64,000 bases of DNA from Paenarthrobacter nitroguajacolicus (GCF_029952445.1 NZ_JAQPPK010000026.1:1-64000); one strand, 5' to 3'; positions 51,072 through 60,917 are shown, counted from the stretch's first letter. The notes: generated from the sequence alone by a model not told the origin. Numbers and translations are program-made.

Positions 51072-53729
51072 TCAGTGACGGACAGCAGCACCGAGATCTT
51101 CGCGACGCCGGATGCCCAACTTCGCGTAGCTGCGGTACAAGTGGCCCTCCACGGTGCGGACCGAGACCATGAGTTTCTCTGCGATTTGGCGATCCGTGAG
51201 GCCCGATACTGCCAGCGCCACGATGTCCTGCTCACGCCGGGTCAGGGGCACGGGGCGGTCAGCGTCCGTGTTCGGATCGCGGACCAGGGAGTCGCCCAGG
51301 CTGGCTTCGCTGACGTCGCGCATGACGGCGGCCTGCCGTGCCTCGGGCCGTTTTCCTTCGGCGTCGAAGGTCGCGGCTGCTTTGTCGAACGCCGCGGCAG
51401 CGGGACCGGGCATCCCAGCCGCGGACAGGAGGTTTCCTGCGTTCACGAAACCTTGGCCGGCACCGTCCAACTGGGCGGCGGCCAGGGATTGCCACCCTGC
51501 CGCCCACGCCCCGGCCATATGGGACGCTGTTTCCCTGATGGCTTCGGTGGCACGGAGATCACCGAGCTCGGCGCGCAGGACCAGGTTCTGCAGGAGGAGT
51601 CCAGGCAACGCGTGCAAGTGGTCCGTTTCCGGCAGGTCCCTCAACTTCTGCAGCCCTGAGCCCTTGTTGAGCAGTTCCTGGCCCGCGAGGACAAAAAGCC
51701 CGGCCAAAGCCTCCACGTAGGCACCGCCCGTGCCAGGGACCTGTTCGGCGGCAAGTCGTTGGGCGAGCGCCGTGTTGCCGGACTTGGCCGCTGCATAGAA
51801 CGCCAGGGCGTTTCCCAGGCTTCGGAGCAGCTGGGGGTCCTTGACCCTGAGAGCCTCCACCGCCGGGGTCAGCAGCGCTGCGGCGTGCTCCGCGCGGCCC
51901 TGCCGCAGCAAGGCCAGCCCTCTGAGCGCCTGGATGTCGCCGCCGAAGGTGATCAGCCCCATGGCCGAGCCGGCCGCGTGACGGTCAAGGGCAGCATCCG
52001 CTGCGCTCCAGTCCCCCGACTCCAAGGCAGCCATGGCATAGCGGACCACGACGAAGTCGTTGAAGTAGAGGAGGTTGCCGCTGTGCTCCTCCAACAGGAG
52101 CAAGGCTTCACGACCGGCGTCGAGCGCTTGCCCGGGCTGCCCGTCAACGGTGAGGAGCTCGCACTGCATGGCCAGCAGGAAGATCCGGTTCATGGTGCTG
52201 TCCGGCTCATCGGTCCGGAGCCCTTCGCCAAACGAATCCAGGCCCTCGTGAAGTTCGCCATAACGGCCCTCGTGGGCCAACGCGGCCAGCTCCAATGCCC
52301 AGGCATGCCGCTGGACCTGCGCAACCATGGGGTCGGACGCTGGAGACCCGTCGGTCAACGATTTGGCGGCGGCCCGGGCGTCGGCCACAATGTCCGACGC
52401 CGAATCGCCACGGGCTGATCGGGCCGCTGCCCACAACAGGCCGGCTCCCGAAGGGCCCAACGGATCAGCGTCCAGGAACCCGAAGCCCTCCTGCAGCAGC
52501 TCCACGGCACTGTTGTAGTCGCCGTCGTTATAGCTGGCCATGGCCATCACCGCGCGGGCACGCGGCCGCAGCGCCTCCGAGCGCACTTTGCCGGCGGCAG
52601 CCACCGCCAGGGGGTTCTGTAGGAGTTTGGCAGCCAGGAACGCAGCCTGCAGCAGCTGTTCATCCTCGACGTCGGCGCCGCAGTCCAGCGCCCAACCCAC
52701 CATGCGGAGGAGCCCCTCAGCGGTGGTCGGTTCCACCGCAAGGTGCTGGACCATCCGCTGGCGGATCTGGAGACTGCGGGCGGGCGACACTATCTGGCGC
52801 AGTGCCTCGCTGTACATGGGATGCCAGATTTTCAAGGGGCTGCCCGGGCCATTCGTGGGGATCACGAGCCGGTTGTCCATCAAAGCACGCACAGTGTCGC
52901 GACCTACCTCAGCATCAAGCAAAGCAGCCGGCACGGGCTCGGACAAGGCAATGACAAACAACGCTTCCCGTTCGGCCTCGCTGGTACGCAGCACCCTGTT
53001 CCTCACAACCTCGGCCAGGTTGTCGCCGCTGCCGGAAGGTTCCCGCGTCAAGAGCCACACGCCGTTGCGCCGTACCAGGTTCCCGTCAGCCCTGGAGTCG
53101 TCAATCAGACACCTCAGCAGCAGCGGGTTACCTTCGGACACAGCGTGCAGCACCTCCGCCGCACTTGCCATGACGGTCCCACCCAGGGTCTTCTCCACCA
53201 ACTCCGTGGCTGTTTCCTTGTCCAGGGGATGGAGCTCCAAACGCTCGGCCAGACCGTCGTACCAGAGTTGGAGCAGCGCCGCCGGCAAACCCGGCCTTGG
53301 CCTGCCGGTTGCCACCAGGCGCGCCCACCCCGCCGTGACCAGTTCGGCCAGGATCTGCGTGCTGCCTTCATCGAGGTCGTGGGCATCATCGACCACAAGC
53401 AATAGGCGCGCGCCTTCGCCGCCGCGCCGTTTCTCGAACTGCGACCAGAATTCGCGCAGGATAGCTACCGGGGACGTGGCTTGCTCGACGGGAAGATCCA
53501 ACAAATAGGGCGCAAGGACACCAAAAGGAACGGCAGACAGGGCGGGGCTGCCGTGGACCCGCATCACCACCATGTCCGCTGCGAGGCGGGCGGCGATCTC
53601 ATCAGCCAGGGCGGTCTTGCCAATGCCGGGATCCGCCACGACCAGCACGGCCCCGGCACCTTCCTGACGCAATATATCCAAAGCCAGGTCCAGTTCGGCG
53701 TCCCGGCCTACAAGGTGCTCAGCCTGCAT
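51072..53729 (-). CDS. LuxR-family STAND transcriptional regulator
   Basis: About 885 residues. Walker A ADPGIGKT at 32-39, Walker B RLLLVVDDAHD near 108-117, a long helical-repeat region and a C-terminal LuxR helix-turn-helix (LTRREQDIVALAVSGLTDRQIAEKL and SVRTVEGHLYRSYAKLGI, about 820-880). Such MalT-like proteins bind ATP and an inducer and then activate genes. ATG 53729 is used; TTG 53735 is an alternative. Its upstream neighbour ends 41 bp away on the same strand, so the two are likely co-transcribed. Inducer and targets unknown. Confidence 0.87.
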   Translation of the reverse strand: MQAEHLVGRDAELDLALDILRQEGAGAVLVVADPGIGKTALADEIAARLAADMVVMRVHGSPALSAVPFGVLAPYLLDLPVEQATSPVAILREFWSQFEKRRGGEGARLLLVVDDAHDLDEGSTQILAELVTAGWARLVATGRPRPGLPAALLQLWYDGLAERLELHPLDKETATELVEKTLGGTVMASAAEVLHAVSEGNPLLLRCLIDDSRADGNLVRRNGVWLLTREPSGSGDNLAEVVRNRVLRTSEAEREALFVIALSEPVPAALLDAEVGRDTVRALMDNRLVIPTNGPGSPLKIWHPMYSEALRQIVSPARSLQIRQRMVQHLAVEPTTAEGLLRMVGWALDCGADVEDEQLLQAAFLAAKLLQNPLAVAAAGKVRSEALRPRARAVMAMASYNDGDYNSAVELLQEGFGFLDADPLGPSGAGLLWAAARSARGDSASDIVADARAAAKSLTDGSPASDPMVAQVQRHAWALELAALAHEGRYGELHEGLDSFGEGLRTDEPDSTMNRIFLLAMQCELLTVDGQPGQALDAGREALLLLEEHSGNLLYFNDFVVVRYAMAALESGDWSAADAALDRHAAGSAMGLITFGGDIQALRGLALLRQGRAEHAAALLTPAVEALRVKDPQLLRSLGNALAFYAAAKSGNTALAQRLAAEQVPGTGGAYVEALAGLFVLAGQELLNKGSGLQKLRDLPETDHLHALPGLLLQNLVLRAELGDLRATEAIRETASHMAGAWAAGWQSLAAAQLDGAGQGFVNAGNLLSAAGMPGPAAAAFDKAAATFDAEGKRPEARQAAVMRDVSEASLGDSLVRDPNTDADRPVPLTRREQDIVALAVSGLTDRQIAEKLMVSVRTVEGHLYRSYAKLGIRRREDLGAAVRH

Positions 53730-53770
53730 GGGCAACCTGCACCAGGTTTGTGGATACTGCCCGCCTTACC

Positions 53771-56503
53771 TCACAGCAGCCCATTGAGCTCGCCCCGAGA
53801 CGAAACACCGAGCTTGGTGAACACTTGGTACAGATGGCCTTCTACTGTTCGCACAGACACCCCAATATCCATCGCGATTTCGCGGTTGCTGACACCCTTT
53901 CCGGCGAGTTTAGCAATTTGGCGTTCCCGTTCGGTCAATACCGGCGCGTCGCTGCGTGGCTGGATGGGAAGCGACGAGACCGAATGCTCCAACCGTTCAA
54001 GCCTCAGCTGGGCCGTCCTGGCCGTTGTGGTCTCGCCGGCATCCCTGGCGAAGTCCAAAGCCATGGCTACGCATCGCGCTTCAACCACCAGCAAGTCCAG
54101 GGATGCGGCGGCGTCGGCGGCCGCCAACAACGACCGCGAACTCTTGCTCAAGGAACCACGGGCGAGGTCGCCGGAGATCTTGGCCAGCGGCCCCTGCCGG
54201 CGGCCGGCAATGTCTTCCAGCAGGCGGTATTCGTCATCCGACCCCTCCACCGTGGCGCCGAACAGGCAGATGCCCGCCGTCGTATAGCGCTGCTGTTCGA
54301 TGTCGCTATGGACCCGGGCCAGGAGCCGTTCCTTGACGTCCGCATCTCCCATCCACCTGCCTGCCATCTCGGCGCAAAACTCTGCCACGGACTCGGAGAA
54401 ATACATCCCCACTCCCCTGCAGGTCCTGTACAGGTCAAGGTAGCGGCCGGCCTCGGCGGAGTTTCCCAGTTGGGCATAAGCGAAGGCCGTGGCAGCATAC
54501 GCCACTTTGTTCATGTTCATGGCGGGGCGGAGCTCCAGCTGGGCAACGGCGGAACGCAGCGGTTCGATGGCGCTGGCGGGCTTGCCGGCATAGGCGTAGG
54601 CCAAGCCAACCCCCAGCTCCGTGAGTGCGCCGCGGTACTGGAGGCGGGACGGCCTGGATGGGGTGCGCCGCATCAGTTCGATGCACTTGCGCCACTGGCC
54701 GGACAACAGAAGGACCAGGAAGGCATGCGTGGCGAAAGCCTCTTCCAGCTGGGCCGGCCTGTCGGTGTCGCCCAAGTGGCGTGAAACTCTCCGGGCAAGC
54801 TGCTGCGCTTCCAACTCGCGGCCCAGGATGCACCGGGCTTCGATCAGGAAAAAGGACGATCTGAGCCAATGCTCACGGTCCTCGTTGTAGTCCTTGGCCA
54901 GCTCTTTTTCGAGATCCTCCACCATGGACGCGTACTCGCCCATGTAAGTCTTGTACTCGTAGTTGCACAGCTGCAGCCTATTACGGGCTTTGGCCATGGT
55001 TCCGGTCGGATAATCGGCGGACATCAACGCGAGCCTTTCCATGGCATCCGCAATGACGCCCGGCACCATTGCGGACCGGCCGTCTATCCACGTCATGGCC
55101 TGGCATTGCGCTGCTGTGACCTCGGCGAACTCCATGGGGTCCAGTCCGGCAATATGTGCATCTGTTATCTCGTCCAATGCCTGCGCGGCATGCAACGGCA
55201 GGTCCAGCATCAGGTAGGCGGCTGCTTTGAGGCGCTGCCCGCGTACCCATTCCGCGTCCTTTGGGTCCAGGGAGGTGGTGCATTGAATGGCGAAGTTGGG
55301 GTCGTAATCGTCCAAAGCCGCCACCCCGGCTGCCAGAGCCAGCGCCGGCGAAGGTTGCGGTTCATCTTCACAGGCGTGCATCCAGGCGGCGTAGCTCAGG
55401 AGGTCCTGCGGGGCCAGTCCCCCCAGTTCCGGCTCTTTGGGGCCGTGCAGCATCAGCCTGAGTTCCCGCATGCGGCGCGTACTCAGCCAGCCGCGCACTA
55501 CCTCACCAACGTACGGATCCCGGAGGGAGACCCAGTGTCCGCCGTTCCGCTCCACCGTGAGCAGCCCGGTTTCCTCCATCTCCACCAGGACCTGCGTCCC
55601 AAAGATGGCGGCCAGATCCACCAGGGTTGCGCGCTGCGCGCAGGCCAGGAGTTCAACAACCGTCCTGCTGGCCTGCGGTTCGCGCGCCAGCCTGGAGCGG
55701 ACGAAGTCCTCCACCACCGTGGCACCCTCCAGCGTGATCCGGTCCCGGAGAGTCCACACGGAGTCATTCAGGACCAGGTTGCCCCTGTGTCGCTGCTCCT
55801 CAAGGAGCGCGTGCAGCAGCATGGGATTCCCGCCGACGGCCGAATGCAATGATCCGGCCAGGGTAGTCGAGACATAGTGGCCAAGGACGGAGCCGAGTAC
55901 CTGCTTTGTCTGTTCCTCGGTGAGCGTGTTCAGGTGCACCTCGCCGAGTTCACCGTCCAGGACCATACGGTGGAAATCTGCCGGGAGATCGCTGGCCCGC
56001 TGGACGGTGGCAACCACTTTGGCGGTGCCAGTGGCCATGAGGTTCAACAACACGCCGGTGCTCATGGGATCCATGCCGCCCGCGTTGTCCACGATGAAGA
56101 CGGTTTCCCGGCCCGCCGCTTCGGCCCTGATCAGTTTGGTCACGGCATGCAGGATGCCCGTAGGTGAACCCACGGCCTCCGAGGGCAAACGGGCCAACAG
56201 GAAACCGAGGCAGCCATAGGGGGTTTGGCCGTTCGCTACAGTGTTTCGGAGCTGCAGGCTGTGAACCTTAGGGCCAAGGGATGACACCACAGCGCGGGCC
56301 AGGCCTGATTTTCCGATTCCCCGCTCGCCCGTAAGGACCACTCCATAGGATTCCGGCGACCCGAGGTACTTGACGGCCTTGGACAGATCGTGGCTCCGGG
56401 CCAGAAGCGACCAGGTCTGTCGATCGCTTGGTCCGCCCACAAGATCGGGAGCCGCAGCCCTCGCTGCGCCTCCACCGCTCCTGTTTAGCAACTCCGCCGA
56501 CAT
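53771..56503 (-). CDS. LuxR-family STAND transcriptional regulator
   Basis: About 910 residues. Walker A GERGIGKS at 59-66, a degenerate Walker B VFIVDNAGGMD near 138 in which the second acidic residue is replaced, long helical repeats, and a C-terminal LuxR helix-turn-helix (LTERERQIAKLAGKGVSNREIAMDIG, SVRTVEGHLYQVFTKLGV). ATG 56503 has AAGG 6 nt ahead; ATG 56509 is also possible. It is the first of three tandem paralogues on the minus strand. Divergent from none; a 136-bp gap separates it from pth. Confidence 0.86.
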   Translation of the reverse strand: MSAELLNRSGGGAARAAAPDLVGGPSDRQTWSLLARSHDLSKAVKYLGSPESYGVVLTGERGIGKSGLARAVVSSLGPKVHSLQLRNTVANGQTPYGCLGFLLARLPSEAVGSPTGILHAVTKLIRAEAAGRETVFIVDNAGGMDPMSTGVLLNLMATGTAKVVATVQRASDLPADFHRMVLDGELGEVHLNTLTEEQTKQVLGSVLGHYVSTTLAGSLHSAVGGNPMLLHALLEEQRHRGNLVLNDSVWTLRDRITLEGATVVEDFVRSRLAREPQASRTVVELLACAQRATLVDLAAIFGTQVLVEMEETGLLTVERNGGHWVSLRDPYVGEVVRGWLSTRRMRELRLMLHGPKEPELGGLAPQDLLSYAAWMHACEDEPQPSPALALAAGVAALDDYDPNFAIQCTTSLDPKDAEWVRGQRLKAAAYLMLDLPLHAAQALDEITDAHIAGLDPMEFAEVTAAQCQAMTWIDGRSAMVPGVIADAMERLALMSADYPTGTMAKARNRLQLCNYEYKTYMGEYASMVEDLEKELAKDYNEDREHWLRSSFFLIEARCILGRELEAQQLARRVSRHLGDTDRPAQLEEAFATHAFLVLLLSGQWRKCIELMRRTPSRPSRLQYRGALTELGVGLAYAYAGKPASAIEPLRSAVAQLELRPAMNMNKVAYAATAFAYAQLGNSAEAGRYLDLYRTCRGVGMYFSESVAEFCAEMAGRWMGDADVKERLLARVHSDIEQQRYTTAGICLFGATVEGSDDEYRLLEDIAGRRQGPLAKISGDLARGSLSKSSRSLLAAADAAASLDLLVVEARCVAMALDFARDAGETTTARTAQLRLERLEHSVSSLPIQPRSDAPVLTERERQIAKLAGKGVSNREIAMDIGVSVRTVEGHLYQVFTKLGVSSRGELNGLL

Positions 56504-56645
56504 CCGCATCCTTAGCTAACACAATCGCGATAGTCCCCCACCGCTCATCTGCGTAACATGCACACTACCTTCGGGGGCCGACACTGTGTAGGCCTTAAGG
56601 TCCTCCGGACCGTCAGTCTTTGATCAGGCTTTACTCAAGATTTGC

Positions 56646-57230
56646 TCAAGCTTTCGCGGGGTGGTGTTTCTGCTGGGCGGCCAACAGGCCTTGGGTGATC
56701 ATCAGTTCCACGGCATCGGCAGCCTCATCAAGGAGGAAGGGGAGTTCCTTCTTCTCCGCGGTGGCAAAATCCCGCAGCACGTAGTCGGCCGTATCCATGC
56801 GTCCCGGAGGTCTTCCGACTCCCACGCGGACCCGGAGATAGTCCTTCGTTGCCAGCGCTTTGGAGATATCCCGGAGGCCGTTGTGCCCTCCCTCGCCGCC
56901 ACCGAGTTTTAACTTGACCGTGTTAAAAGGGATGTCGATCTCATCATGGACAGCAATCACACGGTCCGGGGCGATGTCGAAAAACTTGCACAGTCCGGCC
57001 ACGGGCCCACCGGACACGTTCATGTACGTCATCGGCTTGGCAAGCACTACGCGGGGCCCGCCAATACCCAGGCGGCCTTCCACTACCTGGGCGCGCGCCT
57101 TGTGGACCTTGAATTTGCCACCCATGCGCGATGCCAGTTCGTCCAAAACCATCTGGCCAACATTGTGCCGGTTGTTGCTGTACTCGCTGCCGGGGTTGCC
57201 GAGGCCGACAATCAGCCAGGTGTCAGTCAT
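56646..57230 (-). CDS. pth: Peptidyl-tRNA hydrolase
   Basis: 194 residues that recycle peptidyl-tRNA. The catalytic His lies in NNRHNVG near residue 22, the substrate loop KPMTYMN near 65, VHDEIDIP near 94 and GGGEGGHNGL near 110. It follows rplY, as is common in actinobacteria, with a terminator-like hairpin between. Confidence 0.95.
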   Translation of the reverse strand: MTDTWLIVGLGNPGSEYSNNRHNVGQMVLDELASRMGGKFKVHKARAQVVEGRLGIGGPRVVLAKPMTYMNVSGGPVAGLCKFFDIAPDRVIAVHDEIDIPFNTVKLKLGGGEGGHNGLRDISKALATKDYLRVRVGVGRPPGRMDTADYVLRDFATAEKKELPFLLDEAADAVELMITQGLLAAQQKHHPAKA

Positions 57231-57291
57231 GGTCTCATCCTAGGGAAACGTAGTTGGAAGCAGCCGCGGTTGCTTGTTCGGAGGAAAGGAA

Positions 57292-57322
57292 AGTGGCCGG
57301 GACCCGAAGGTACCCGGCCACT
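57292..57322 (-). terminator. Terminator-like hairpin after rplY
   Basis: Arms AGTGGCCGGG (57292-57301) and CCCGGCCACT (57313-57322) are perfect with an 11-nt loop. On the minus strand a TTTCCTTTCC tract follows. It may trim or stop transcription before pth. Confidence 0.6.
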
Positions 57323-57352
57323 CACGGCGTAAGCCCTCAAGCAGTCAAAAGA

Positions 57353-57928
57353 CTACTCGGCAGCTGCTTCCGTGGACTCTTCTTCTTCGGAGCCGGCTGC
57401 TTCAGCAACGCGGACAACCAGGGTGTCACCTTCGGTGAGGAGGGTGGAACCCTTCGGCAGAACGAGGTCGGAGGCGTGGATGCTCTCGCCGGCCTTGCGG
57501 CCTTCGATGTTGACCTCGACGGCGGTGGGAACGTGGGTAGCCTCGGCTTCCAGGGAAACCGTGGTGGCTTCGAGGCTGGCGACAGCACCCGGAGCAACTT
57601 CACCGGAAACGTGGATGGCGATGTCGACAGTAACCTTCTCGCCGGCCTTGACCGTCTGGAGGTCAACGTGCTCGATGATCTGCTTTACGGGATCGCGCTG
57701 GATGTCCTTGACCAGGGTCAGGTGCTGCTCGCCGTCGACGTCGATTGCCAGGAGGGCGTTGGAAACACGCACGGCCAGCGTGGTGGCGCGGCCCGGCAGG
57801 TTGATGTGGATCGGCTCTGCGCCGTGACCGTAGATGACAGCCGGGATCTGGCCGGCCATGCGTGCACGGCGGGCGAAACCCTTACCGAATTCGGTGCGCA
57901 GTTCTGCGGTGAGCTTCTGCTCAGACAT
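57353..57928 (-). CDS. rplY: 50S ribosomal protein L25/general stress protein Ctc
   Basis: 191 residues: the 5S rRNA-binding L25 N-terminal domain (LTAELRTEFGKGFARRARMAGQIPAVIYG) and the CTC-type C-terminal beta domain (VEVNIEGRKAGESIHASDLVLPKGST), ending in an acidic tail of Glu/Ala residues. ATG 57928 has AAGGAG 6 nt upstream; a longer frame from 57976 is not needed. pth follows on the same strand. Confidence 0.95.
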   Translation of the reverse strand: MSEQKLTAELRTEFGKGFARRARMAGQIPAVIYGHGAEPIHINLPGRATTLAVRVSNALLAIDVDGEQHLTLVKDIQRDPVKQIIEHVDLQTVKAGEKVTVDIAIHVSGEVAPGAVASLEATTVSLEAEATHVPTAVEVNIEGRKAGESIHASDLVLPKGSTLLTEGDTLVVRVAEAAGSEEEESTEAAAE

Positions 57929-58190
57929 GTGTACTCCTTGATTACTGTGGCGCCCGGCGGGAACCGGGCTGGTCAATCAGCAAGGGCGGAGGTCTGGAGA
58001 CCTTCGACGCCCGGCTGAGGACGGCCGCGGAGCAGCCATTCTGCCTGTGTTGAAGGAGTTGCAGACCCAGTCGATAACGGAGACCCGCAACCCTGGTCCA
58101 CAAAATGCGGACCGGATGTGCTCTCCCTCGCCAAGGTATCCCCAGAAGTTTAGCAGTGCGTGACGCCTAGCAGGAAAACGAGCACGAAAA
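57929..58190 (-). other. Long leader/promoter region of rplY, no gene seen
   Basis: The 317-bp gap between rplY and prs holds the prs terminator at its right end and an untranslated region for rplY. Within it are a small hairpin (GCCCGG 57952-57957 with CCGGGC 57964-57969) some 25 nt before the rplY start and the palindrome GGTCTGGAGACC near 57991. No open frame with coding character is seen. Confidence 0.4.
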
Positions 58191-58229
58191 ACGGGCCACC
58201 CGCATGCCCGGAGGATGCGGATGGCCCGT
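58191..58229 (-). terminator. Rho-independent terminator of prs
   Basis: Arms ACGGGCCACCCGCAT (58191-58205) and ATGCGGATGGCCCGT (58215-58229), one mismatch, loop 9 nt. On the minus strand the stem is followed by a TTTTT run, making a classic terminator 16 bp after the prs stop. Confidence 0.85.
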
Positions 58230-58245
58230 TCTGATACGGGGAGAG

Positions 58246-59226
58246 TCAGGCCTTGCCGTCGAACAGGCTGGTGACCGAACCGTCGTCGAACACTTCACGG
58301 ATGGCGCGCGCGATCAAGGGTGCGATCGACAAGACTGTGAGCGACGGGAAACGCTTCTCTGCCGGGATGGGCAGCGTGTTGGTGACCACCACTTCGCGAG
58401 CGCCGGAGTCAGCCAGGCGCTGCGCTGCGGGCTCGGAGAAGACGGCGTGCGTGCAGGCGATGATGACGTCCTTGGCACCGGCGTTCTTCAGGACCTGGAC
58501 GGCGCCGGAAATGGTTCCACCGGTGTCGATCATGTCGTCGATCAGCACACAGGTGCGTCCCTCAACCTGGCCCACGACTGTCTTGGAGACAGCCTGGTTG
58601 GGGACAGTGAGGTCGCGGCTCTTGTGCACGAACGCGAGCGGCGCACCGCCCAGGCGCTCGGCCCACTGCTCGGCAACGCGGACACGGCCCGTGTCAGGGG
58701 AAACGACCGTAATGTTGTCGGCTTCAACCTTGGTGCGGATGTAGTCGGCCAGCAGCGGGATCGCCATCAGGTGGTCGACGGGACCATCGAAGAAGCCCTG
58801 GATCTGCGAGGTGTGCAGGTCCACGGACATGATGCGGTCCGCGCCGGCCGTCTTGTAGAGGTCTGCGACCAGGCGGGCCGAAATCGGCTCGCGGCCACGG
58901 CCCTTCTTGTCCTGGCGGGAGTACGGGTAGAACGGCGAAACAACCGTGATCCTCTTGGCGGAGGCACGCTTGAGGGAATCGATCATGATCAACTGCTCCA
59001 TGAGCCAGTTGTTCAGAGGAGCCGGGTGTGCCTGGATGACAAAGGCATCGGTGCCTCGCACGCTCTCGGCCGAACGGACGTAGATCTCACCGTTGGCGAA
59101 GTCGTAGGCGTCGATGGGCAGGAGCTCGGTCTCCAGCTCCTTCGCGATTTCCTGCGCCAGCTCCGGATGCGCCCTTCCGGCGGCGAGAATCAGTTTCTTC
59201 TCGCCGTGTGCGGTAATTTCGCTCAT
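58246..59226 (-). CDS. prs: Ribose-phosphate pyrophosphokinase
   Basis: 326 residues that make PRPP from ribose-5-phosphate and ATP. Motifs: FANGEIYVRSAESVRG near 43-58, YPYSRQDKKGRGREPISARLVA near 101-122, the divalent-cation site SVDLHTSQIQGFFD near 135 and the PRPP-binding LIDDMIDTGGTI near 225. ATG overlaps the glmU stop by 4 nt, so glmU and prs are coupled. Confidence 0.97.
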   Translation of the reverse strand: MSEITAHGEKKLILAAGRAHPELAQEIAKELETELLPIDAYDFANGEIYVRSAESVRGTDAFVIQAHPAPLNNWLMEQLIMIDSLKRASAKRITVVSPFYPYSRQDKKGRGREPISARLVADLYKTAGADRIMSVDLHTSQIQGFFDGPVDHLMAIPLLADYIRTKVEADNITVVSPDTGRVRVAEQWAERLGGAPLAFVHKSRDLTVPNQAVSKTVVGQVEGRTCVLIDDMIDTGGTISGAVQVLKNAGAKDVIIACTHAVFSEPAAQRLADSGAREVVVTNTLPIPAEKRFPSLTVLSIAPLIARAIREVFDDGSVTSLFDGKA

Positions 59227-60722
59227 GCCTGATTGCCTTCTTCTGTGGTTGCCGGGGATTGTGGGGACGTGGAGGTGGAGGTCAGCTCTTGCGCTGCTTC
59301 GGCCAGCTTGGCGGAGCCGCTGCCGGGACGGTTGGCGATAACCCAGCCTTCAGCGTTGCGCTGGGCGGCCAGGCTGACGGCGAGGGCTCCTGCGGGAACA
59401 TCCTTGCGGATGACTGCCCCGGCACCGCTGTAGGCTCCGTCGCCAACGGTTACGGGCGCTACGAAAACCGTGTTGGAACCAGTGCGGACGCCCGAGCCGA
59501 TGACCGTGCGGTGCTTCTTCTCGCCGTCGTAATTGGCGGTGATGTTGCCGCAGCCGATGTTGGTGTCTTCGCCGATCTCGGCGTCGCCCGCATAACCCAG
59601 ATGGGAGAGCTTCGAGCCTCGGCCAATGGTCACGTTCTTGGTCTCGTAGAACGCGCCGATCTTGCCGGTCTCGCCCAGGACGGTGCCCGGCCGGAGGTAG
59701 GTGAACGGCCCAACGCTTGCCTTGGCGCCGATCGTGGAACCGGAGCCGTGCGTGCGGATCACCTTCGCGCCCTCGCCCACGTTGACGTCGGTGAGCGTTG
59801 TGTCAGGACCCACGACGGCGTCCCGCGCCACGGTGGTGGAACCGTGCAGTTGCGTATTTGGCAGCAGACGGACGTCCTCGTCAAGGGTGACGGTGGAGTC
59901 GATCCAGGTGGTGGAGGGATCAACCACGGTCACTCCGGCGCGCATCCAGGCCTCGATGATGCGGCGGTTGTGCTCGGCGCCAAGCGCGGAAAGCTGGATG
60001 CGGTCGTTGGCGCCCTCAACCTGCCAGCGGTCTTCAGTCACGACGGCGGCAACCCGGCCACCGGCGTCGCGCGCCAATCCGAGGACATCGGTCAGGTACA
60101 TCTCGCCTTGGGCGTTGTCAGTAGTGACCTTTTCCAGGGCAGTGCGAAGGACTGCGGCGTCGAACGCGTAGATGCCTGAGTTGACCTCGCGGATGCTGCG
60201 TTCAGCCTCCGTGGCGTCCTTGTGCTCACGGATACCGGTGACGGTACCGTCCTCGGCACGCAGGATACGGCCATAGCCGGTCGCGTCATCCAGCACGGCA
60301 GTGAGAACAGTAACGGCATTGGCCTCGGACTCGTGCGTGCTGACCAGTTCAGCCAACAGTTCACCGGTGAGGAGGGGAACATCGCCGTACGTAACTACAA
60401 CGGTGCCGGTGAGGTGGGCATCGGCGTCGAGCGCATTCAGCGCTACTTCCACCGCGCGGCCGGTGCCGGGGACCTCATCCTGGTCAACGATCAGGGCTTC
60501 AGGGTCCAGTGCCGAAACGTGCTCGGCTACCCGGTCGCGCTCGTGCCGGACAACCAGCGCGAGCTTCAAGGGGTTGATGGCACGGGCTGCCAGGAGAGCG
60601 TGGCCAACCATTGAACGGCCGCCGATTTCGTGGAGGATCTTGGGAGTGCGCGACTTCATGCGCGTTCCGGCGCCTGCGGCCAAGACGATCACCGCTGCGG
60701 GACCGTTGGTTTCGGGGCTCAC
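59223..60722 (-). CDS. glmU: Bifunctional UDP-N-acetylglucosamine pyrophosphorylase/glucosamine-1-phosphate N-acetyltransferase
   Basis: 499 residues. The N-terminal pyrophosphorylase has AAVIVLAAGAGTRMKS near residue 9 and later TYGDVPLLTG; the C-terminal part is a left-handed beta-helix of hexapeptide repeats (YLRPGTVLGE, GAFYETKNV, LGYAGDAEIG) for acetyl transfer. It makes UDP-GlcNAc for peptidoglycan. A disordered Ser/Thr/Pro-rich tail ends the protein. GTG 60722 is used, with AAGGAG upstream; the longer frame to 60779 lacks such a site. Confidence 0.96.
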   Translation of the reverse strand: MSPETNGPAAVIVLAAGAGTRMKSRTPKILHEIGGRSMVGHALLAARAINPLKLALVVRHERDRVAEHVSALDPEALIVDQDEVPGTGRAVEVALNALDADAHLTGTVVVTYGDVPLLTGELLAELVSTHESEANAVTVLTAVLDDATGYGRILRAEDGTVTGIREHKDATEAERSIREVNSGIYAFDAAVLRTALEKVTTDNAQGEMYLTDVLGLARDAGGRVAAVVTEDRWQVEGANDRIQLSALGAEHNRRIIEAWMRAGVTVVDPSTTWIDSTVTLDEDVRLLPNTQLHGSTTVARDAVVGPDTTLTDVNVGEGAKVIRTHGSGSTIGAKASVGPFTYLRPGTVLGETGKIGAFYETKNVTIGRGSKLSHLGYAGDAEIGEDTNIGCGNITANYDGEKKHRTVIGSGVRTGSNTVFVAPVTVGDGAYSGAGAVIRKDVPAGALAVSLAAQRNAEGWVIANRPGSGSAKLAEAAQELTSTSTSPQSPATTEEGNQA

Positions 60723-60846
60723 GTACTGGCTCTCCTTGCTCTGTATGTCCCGGGTAACCCGGCTTCGGAATGCTGCCATCCAACAATGGACCCAGGCGCC
60801 GTTAGAGCCGTCACAGGTACAGGGAAGGAGCGCGTTTTCCGACCGT

Positions 60847-60917
60847 TCCGCCCATAGGATTCGAACCTATACTCCACGGCTCCAAAGGCCGGGGTGCTGC
60901 CGTTACACCAGAGCGGA
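60847..60917 (-). tRNA. tRNA-Gln (anticodon TTG)
   Basis: The minus-strand sequence folds as a cloverleaf of 71 nt without encoded CCA: acceptor TCCGCTC with GGGCGGA, D-stem GTGT/GCAC, anticodon loop CTTTGGA giving TTG, T-arm ATAGG-TTCGAAT-CCTAT. The outermost anticodon-stem pair reads C-T and is unpaired. Overall it matches actinobacterial tRNA-Gln. Confidence 0.9.

Noticed and set aside
50777..51235. 152-codon minus-strand frame through the 93-bp repeat
   Set aside because: It overlaps the end of a LuxR-type gene in another frame, and its Trp/Cys/Val-rich repeat peptide has no ribosome site or known relative.
48650..51659. Two long plus-strand frames over the STAND genes and the 93-bp repeat
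   Set aside because: They are antisense to Walker-motif proteins, and the repeat stays open in several frames only because its length is a multiple of three.
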